From Elusimicrobiota bacterium (GTDB lineage: Bacteria; Elusimicrobiota; Elusimicrobia; UBA1565; UBA9628), in NCBI GenBank assembly GCA_027406905.1, contig DAHZHT010000008.1, positions 45,098-80,191 of the forward strand: a DNA stretch of 35,094 nucleotides. Direction: 5' to 3'. A model generated the notes under the pieces. That model had not been told where the DNA came from, did not search any database, and saw only the letters and a list, made by a program, of their open reading frames with translations. The position numbers and the translations under genes are program-made. This document shows positions 31,703 to 35,094 of the stretch, piece after piece. The stretch's first letter is position 1. Each line of letters opens with the position of its first letter.

Positions 31703-32391
31703 GGTTTTAGATTTGGTATTTCGGTTTGTTGATTGGCGTCCGTGAGCGCTTTTTGAAGAGAATAAAGCCAGGATTGCTCGCTTTTCCGGACGTTTTCGGG
31801 CGTGTCGGGATTGAGCATATCGCGAATAATCCGGGAGAGAACGCGTCTTTGAGCTTTAGTGCCGTGATGAAATTTAATTGAAACCGCGCGCGGACTTTCA
31901 GAGGTGCTGGGAGTTACGGAAATGTCTAATTCCCCTAAAGCGATAGTTCTCTCTGGTTTGACGACCAGCGGTTTTAATTGAGACAACTCTTTAGGAAAAG
32001 GCGGGAAATATTTTTTCCCATCAGCTATGACCGTAAGAGTTTTTTCGGGAACCCCAAAAAAGTTTTTTGGAGCTTCGACTCGGTAGATTCCCGTGGCGAT
32101 CTGATAAAATAGGGTTTTCCGCGCCGGCAAGAAAAATTGATAGGTTTCCAAAGATCCGCCCCCGATTCCTTGGAAGGTCAGGTGGACGCCCCCGGAATAG
32201 GCGCGTCCATTAGGGGTGTTGATTCTAGCGGCGATAACAATGGCGCCTCTATTGGGCGAAATCTCGGAAGTCGTCAGAGGCGAGGTTCCCGCGCAACCAG
32301 CCAAAATAAACGGCAGACAGAGAGAAATGGAAAGACAAGGAAATTGTCGGACAGACGCGGAGAGAAACAGCAATATTTTGTTGTTTTCCAT
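31699..32391 (-). CDS. lipoprotein of unknown function
   Basis: About 230 residues from ATG 32391 (an in-frame ATG at 32430 would add a 13-residue charged N-region). A signal peptide ends at a lipobox LAGC, so the protein should be lipid-anchored at the outer or inner membrane. The mature part reads as a beta-rich domain (RGAIVIAARINTPNGRAYSG, VHLTFQGIGGGSLETYQF) that ends with a helical segment. No family recognised. The signal-peptide DNA lies in a GGAAA/TTTCC repeat resembling that of the PorV-like gene. It overlaps rpiB by 4 bp and follows the SpoIID-domain gene by about 60 bp. Confidence 0.75.
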   Translation of the reverse strand: MENNKILLFLSASVRQFPCLSISLCLPFILAGCAGTSPLTTSEISPNRGAIVIAARINTPNGRAYSGGVHLTFQGIGGGSLETYQFFLPARKTLFYQIATGIYRVEAPKNFFGVPEKTLTVIADGKKYFPPFPKELSQLKPLVVKPERTIALGELDISVTPSTSESPRAVSIKFHHGTKAQRRVLSRIIRDMLNPDTPENVRKSEQSWLYSLQKALTDANQQTEIPNLKP

Positions 32392-32420
32392 TTCTCTCTT
32401 TTTATTTCCGCGTCTTTCTG
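32311..32420 (-). repeat. GGAAA/TTTCC-rich repeat supplying lipoprotein signal peptide, copy 2
   Basis: Counterpart of 22838-22945 (core match 20/26 at 32339-32364). It contributes the n-region and hydrophobic core before the LAGC lipobox. Confidence 0.5.
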
Positions 32421-32454
32421 TTGCCCTCATTATCTTGCCGTTACTTTCTATATA

Positions 32455-34593
32455 TCACTTCTTTTTTAAATAGTCCAGTTTTTTAATTTTTACGCCCGGG
32501 AAATAGGCTTGGATAATCTGCTTGTAATTTTGTCCGGTCGTGGCCCGGCCCATGGCTCCGGATTGGCACATTCCCACGCCGTGCCCCCAGCCTCCGCCGT
32601 GAAAAACGAGAAAGTCTGGGCGCCCTTTTTTGTCATATTCGGTGTTGAACACGAACAAGGTACTTCTCAAGGGGCCGATTCCCAGGAGGTTTCGGATTTT
32701 AAGCTCGTCTCGAATAATGGCGCGTCCGCGGGAGCCTATGAATAAAACTGAATTGACATTTCCGGATACAGAACGCTTTAGGGGTATCACGCTGCGAAGA
32801 TGTCCGATTCTTAATTTTTTCGATATTTTTGGGCTTAGGGATTTTATCGATATCACCCGGCTCCAACGATAGTGCGATGGGTCGACGTTCGCGGAGGGCG
32901 CGCAGAAAGCTTTTGGCCAGGAAAGAAGCCATTGTCTAAGATCCCATGGAGACAAGGGCCAACTCCTCTTTTTTCCGCCGTCGGCAATTCCTTTCCAGTA
33001 AGGGATTTTCCCCCATCCGCTCAATTCTTCGCCGGATTGCGTGTGTCCGCCGCAGTCGGCGGAATAGATTCCATGGGCGATGCGCCCGTGATAAGTCAAG
33101 ATTTCCCCCGTGGTTTCCTTGACCACGCGGCGGGCCAGGGCGCTTTCCGCATGAACGCCGGAATAAACCTGACAGTGCTCGCGGTCGCATAGATCGTAGC
33201 CTTGTTTTTTGTGGCGGCGCCATATTTTTTTGAGAAACAAAGCCTCGCTTCGGACCAAGACCGCTTGAGCTTTGAGAGCCTCAACCGGGGAGCGTATCGG
33301 CATTTCGGCCGCCACGACTCCTTGCGTATAGTTTTCAAGATCAATAGTGTTGACTATGCGGATATTTCTTTGAAAGACGGAAAATTCGACTTCTCCTCTG
33401 ACAACCTTGGCTAAGATGAGTTGCGGCAAGCGAGAAGGGCTCTCCAGTTTAATGAGAGCGTTTGGATCTTTGGGAAATATCGTGAGCGGATAAGCGCTGT
33501 CAAATAGAGTGTTGGGCGGCCCGGAGATGGAAAGAAGCGTTTTTCTTCCCTTATGGATTAAACGCGCAAGCCAAATTTGATTGCCGTTTCCAGCGGCCAA
33601 TATTTTTCCTGCGGAGTCTTTTAGCGTGAAGGGAGAAGTGACGTAGAAAGCGACTAAGGACCTTCGCTCGGGGCGCCCCAGATGATCGGTTCCTATGCCG
33701 ATTCGCAGAAGCGGAACTCCGCTCGATGGAAGAGGCTTGGAAAAGACCGGCATCAGCCAGTGGTAAAAGCGCGACGGGCTGAGCGCAAAACCGTGGATAG
33801 ATTGAGGCGGAAGGAGGCTTAGTATTTTTTTCCATTTCGCGTTGCCGATGCCTATGCCGGAACCGTTGATTCTTTCAAATTCGGAAACCGCCTTTAAATA
33901 TTGGCCCTCTTTGAGATAGATCCTCGCTAGTTTTTCCTGCGCCTCGACAAAATAAGAGTCGGCGGAGACGACCTTCTGATAGAAATTGGCGGCTTTGCCT
34001 AAGCGTTTTTCCCGCTGATAAATTTCTCCTTCATAAAAGGGGATGAGGGTTAAGTGGGGGTTTGATTTCGCCGCGCTCTTAAGTTCATGAAGAGCCCATG
34101 GGTAATTATGATGGACCCTATAAATGCGGGACATTCCCAAATGGGCGTAAGAGTCCTTGGAGTTTTCCGAAATCGCGCGATTGAAAGCCGCTTGGGCCGA
34201 GCTCAATTGATGAAGTCTTAACTCGCACCAGCCCAGAGCCGTTTCTATATCGGAAGAAGGGTTGATGTTAGACGCTTTCTGATACCATTTTTTCGCTTCC
34301 TTTTCCCGGCCTAAGGTTTCCAATATGACCGCGCCGTTAAGCCATGCCTCCAAAAGCCGGGGAGCTTTTTGGGTCGCTTTTCTGTAGCTTTGAACGGCGG
34401 CGCTTAAGTTTCCTTCATAATAAAGAGATTGCGCCCGGCTTAAGAGGTCTTTGAGCTTAGGCGTGATGTTTGAGCGGGGCGCGGGCAAGGAGTGGAGGGA
34501 ATGATTGACCGATGCCTGAGAATGGGCGATTTTGGGCGGGCTCGCAAACGATTTACAGTTTAGAAGTTGCCCGAGAACAAGAATAAAAAGCAT
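32455..34593 (-). CDS. TPR plus SpoIID/LytB-domain protein
   Basis: 712 residues. Short signal segment (LFILVLGQLLNCKSFA). Residues ~45-250 carry TPR repeats (QSLYYEGNLSAAVQSYRKA, AKKWYQKASNINPSSDIETA, AHLGMSRIYRVHHNYPWALH). The C-terminal half from ~405 is a SpoIID domain: NTIDLENYTQGVVAAEMP, EALKAQAVLVRSEALF, YSADCGGHTQSGEE, and HGGGWGHGVGMCQSGAMG near 664-681. SpoIID proteins are peptidoglycan lytic transglycosylases in sporulators; in Gram-negatives related proteins work in wall remodelling or division. Not a sign of sporulation by itself. A TATAAT lies just upstream of the ATG. Confidence 0.9.
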   Translation of the reverse strand: MLFILVLGQLLNCKSFASPPKIAHSQASVNHSLHSLPAPRSNITPKLKDLLSRAQSLYYEGNLSAAVQSYRKATQKAPRLLEAWLNGAVILETLGREKEAKKWYQKASNINPSSDIETALGWCELRLHQLSSAQAAFNRAISENSKDSYAHLGMSRIYRVHHNYPWALHELKSAAKSNPHLTLIPFYEGEIYQREKRLGKAANFYQKVVSADSYFVEAQEKLARIYLKEGQYLKAVSEFERINGSGIGIGNAKWKKILSLLPPQSIHGFALSPSRFYHWLMPVFSKPLPSSGVPLLRIGIGTDHLGRPERRSLVAFYVTSPFTLKDSAGKILAAGNGNQIWLARLIHKGRKTLLSISGPPNTLFDSAYPLTIFPKDPNALIKLESPSRLPQLILAKVVRGEVEFSVFQRNIRIVNTIDLENYTQGVVAAEMPIRSPVEALKAQAVLVRSEALFLKKIWRRHKKQGYDLCDREHCQVYSGVHAESALARRVVKETTGEILTYHGRIAHGIYSADCGGHTQSGEELSGWGKIPYWKGIADGGKKRSWPLSPWDLRQWLLSWPKAFCAPSANVDPSHYRWSRVISIKSLSPKISKKLRIGHLRSVIPLKRSVSGNVNSVLFIGSRGRAIIRDELKIRNLLGIGPLRSTLFVFNTEYDKKGRPDFLVFHGGGWGHGVGMCQSGAMGRATTGQNYKQIIQAYFPGVKIKKLDYLKKK

Positions 34594-34601
34594 GAGAATC
34601 C

Positions 34602-34635
34602 ATTATAGCCAATCATCGATGCGGTAATGGCTATA
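34602..34635 (-). promoter_or_regulatory. possible promoter -10 box and inverted repeat before the SpoIID gene
   Basis: TATAAT on the minus strand (34602-34607) would give a start within a few bases of the ATG at 34593. TATAGCCA (34604-34611) and TGGCTATA (34628-34635) form an 8-bp inverted repeat that overlaps the end of the ABC permease gene. No good -35 box and no T-run, so neither promoter nor terminator is certain. Confidence 0.3.
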
Positions 34636-35094
34636 TTTGTATTTTTTCAAATAACATTGAGCCGATAAAAAGAAGAGCGGCCGAAAATGCGCAAAGAGTC
34701 AAAGCGTCTATCCCCATGCGGAGAGAACTGCCCCCCAACAGAGATATCCGCAGTCCCTCAATTCCGTAGGTGAGAGGGTTTAAGGCGGCTAGAACGCCCA
34801 GAAAATGGGGAAGTCCTGAGAGCGGAAACAAAGATCCCGAGAAAAAGAAAATAGGCATGACCAAAAAGTTCATGATGATTTGAAAGCCCTGCATGTCTTC
34901 AAGAATGGAGGCGATGCCCGTTCCGAGGGCGGTAAATAAAACGGCGATAAGAAACATAAAACAAAGGGCTGGAAATATTCCAATCGCCGAGCTCCATTTA
35001 AACCCCGCCAGGGTCGCGATGGTCAGCACTAAAATTCCCTGAATGACGGCCACCGTCGCGCCCCCCAGCGTTCGGCCCAGCATGATGTAGATTC
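34631..35094 (-). CDS. ABC-2 type transporter permease, C-terminal part (5' end outside window)
   Basis: About 154 residues are present and the frame is open through the right edge; the first in-window ATG (35083) is internal. Four to five hydrophobic helices are seen (VAVIQGILVLTIATLAGF, GIFPALCFMFLIAVLFTALG, IIMNFLVMPIFFFSGSLFPL, LCAFSAALLFIGSMLF), with MLGRTLGGATV and SGSLFPLSGLPHFLGVLAAL NPLTYGIEGLR, the classic ABC-2 membrane signature. The cognate ATPase is not in the window; it is expected upstream, beyond the right edge. Substrate unknown. Confidence 0.88.
   Translation of the reverse strand, partial: IYIMLGRTLGGATVAVIQGILVLTIATLAGFKWSSAIGIFPALCFMFLIAVLFTALGTGIASILEDMQGFQIIMNFLVMPIFFFSGSLFPLSGLPHFLGVLAALNPLTYGIEGLRISLLGGSSLRMGIDALTLCAFSAALLFIGSMLFEKIQI

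Noticed and set aside
32455..34593. Sporulation gene implied by SpoIID
   Set aside because: SpoIID/LytB domains are common in non-sporulating bacteria, and no other sporulation gene is present.

Overview
The window suggests a Gram-negative, outer-membrane-bearing bacterium outside the well-studied phyla. KdsC (KDO synthesis), a PorV/PorQ-type outer-membrane protein, a lipoprotein and a Bat (MoxR/VWA/TPR) operon all imply a two-membrane envelope. The mix of Bat genes, kelch/Fn3/C-terminal sorting-type proteins and the compact all-minus gene order resembles Elusimicrobiota or a related lineage. That placement is an inference from gene content and was not tested by any search.

The window has two parts. 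Bases 1-3.6 kb are an accessory strip with genes on the plus strand. It holds two nucleotidyltransferase toxin/HTH regulator modules. One is broken (XRE regulator plus a DUF6036-like nucleotidyltransferase carrying a deletion and a frameshift) and one looks intact (winged-helix regulator plus AbiEii-like nucleotidyltransferase). Between them lie a truncated AbiEi-like regulator, an antisense ECF sigma fragment, transposon-end-like motifs and a 26-bp direct repeat. Three near-consensus sigma-70 promoters are visible, two of them overlaid by palindromes that look like operators. The strip ends at a damaged tRNA-Arg(CCU) whose 5' half is intact and whose 3' half is lost, as expected at an old island junction.

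From 3.7 kb to the right edge every gene is on the minus strand with short gaps or 1-4 base overlaps, so the transcription order runs from right to left. First come an ABC-2 permease (cut by the edge), a TPR-SpoIID/LytB protein, a lipoprotein, rpiB, a PGI, kdsC and a membrane-anchored CBM48 protein. Next are a 1743-residue kelch/Fn3 protein with a C-terminal sorting-like domain, a PorV-like barrel, a HEAT-repeat protein and the Bat cluster (MoxR, DUF58, an Ig/TM protein, BatA, a BatB-BatC fusion, BatD, BatE). Then follow aspartase, a Fur-family regulator, miaB, a PilZ protein, miaA and hflX. The run ends with a bifunctional-nuclease-family protein, an HU-family protein, a MerR regulator, two tRNA-Pro genes, acylphosphatase, a sigma-70 factor and apt.

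Some genes make functional groups. MiaA and MiaB act in sequence on A37 of tRNA. MoxR, DUF58 and BatA-E form one envelope-stress type complex. The large secreted kelch protein sits 13 bp upstream of a PorV-type protein, which suggests a type IX-like cargo/sorting pair. Two small-repeat observations stand out: a palindromic repeat inserted into the start of kdsC, and a GGAAA-rich repeat that appears to supply the signal peptides of two exported proteins.
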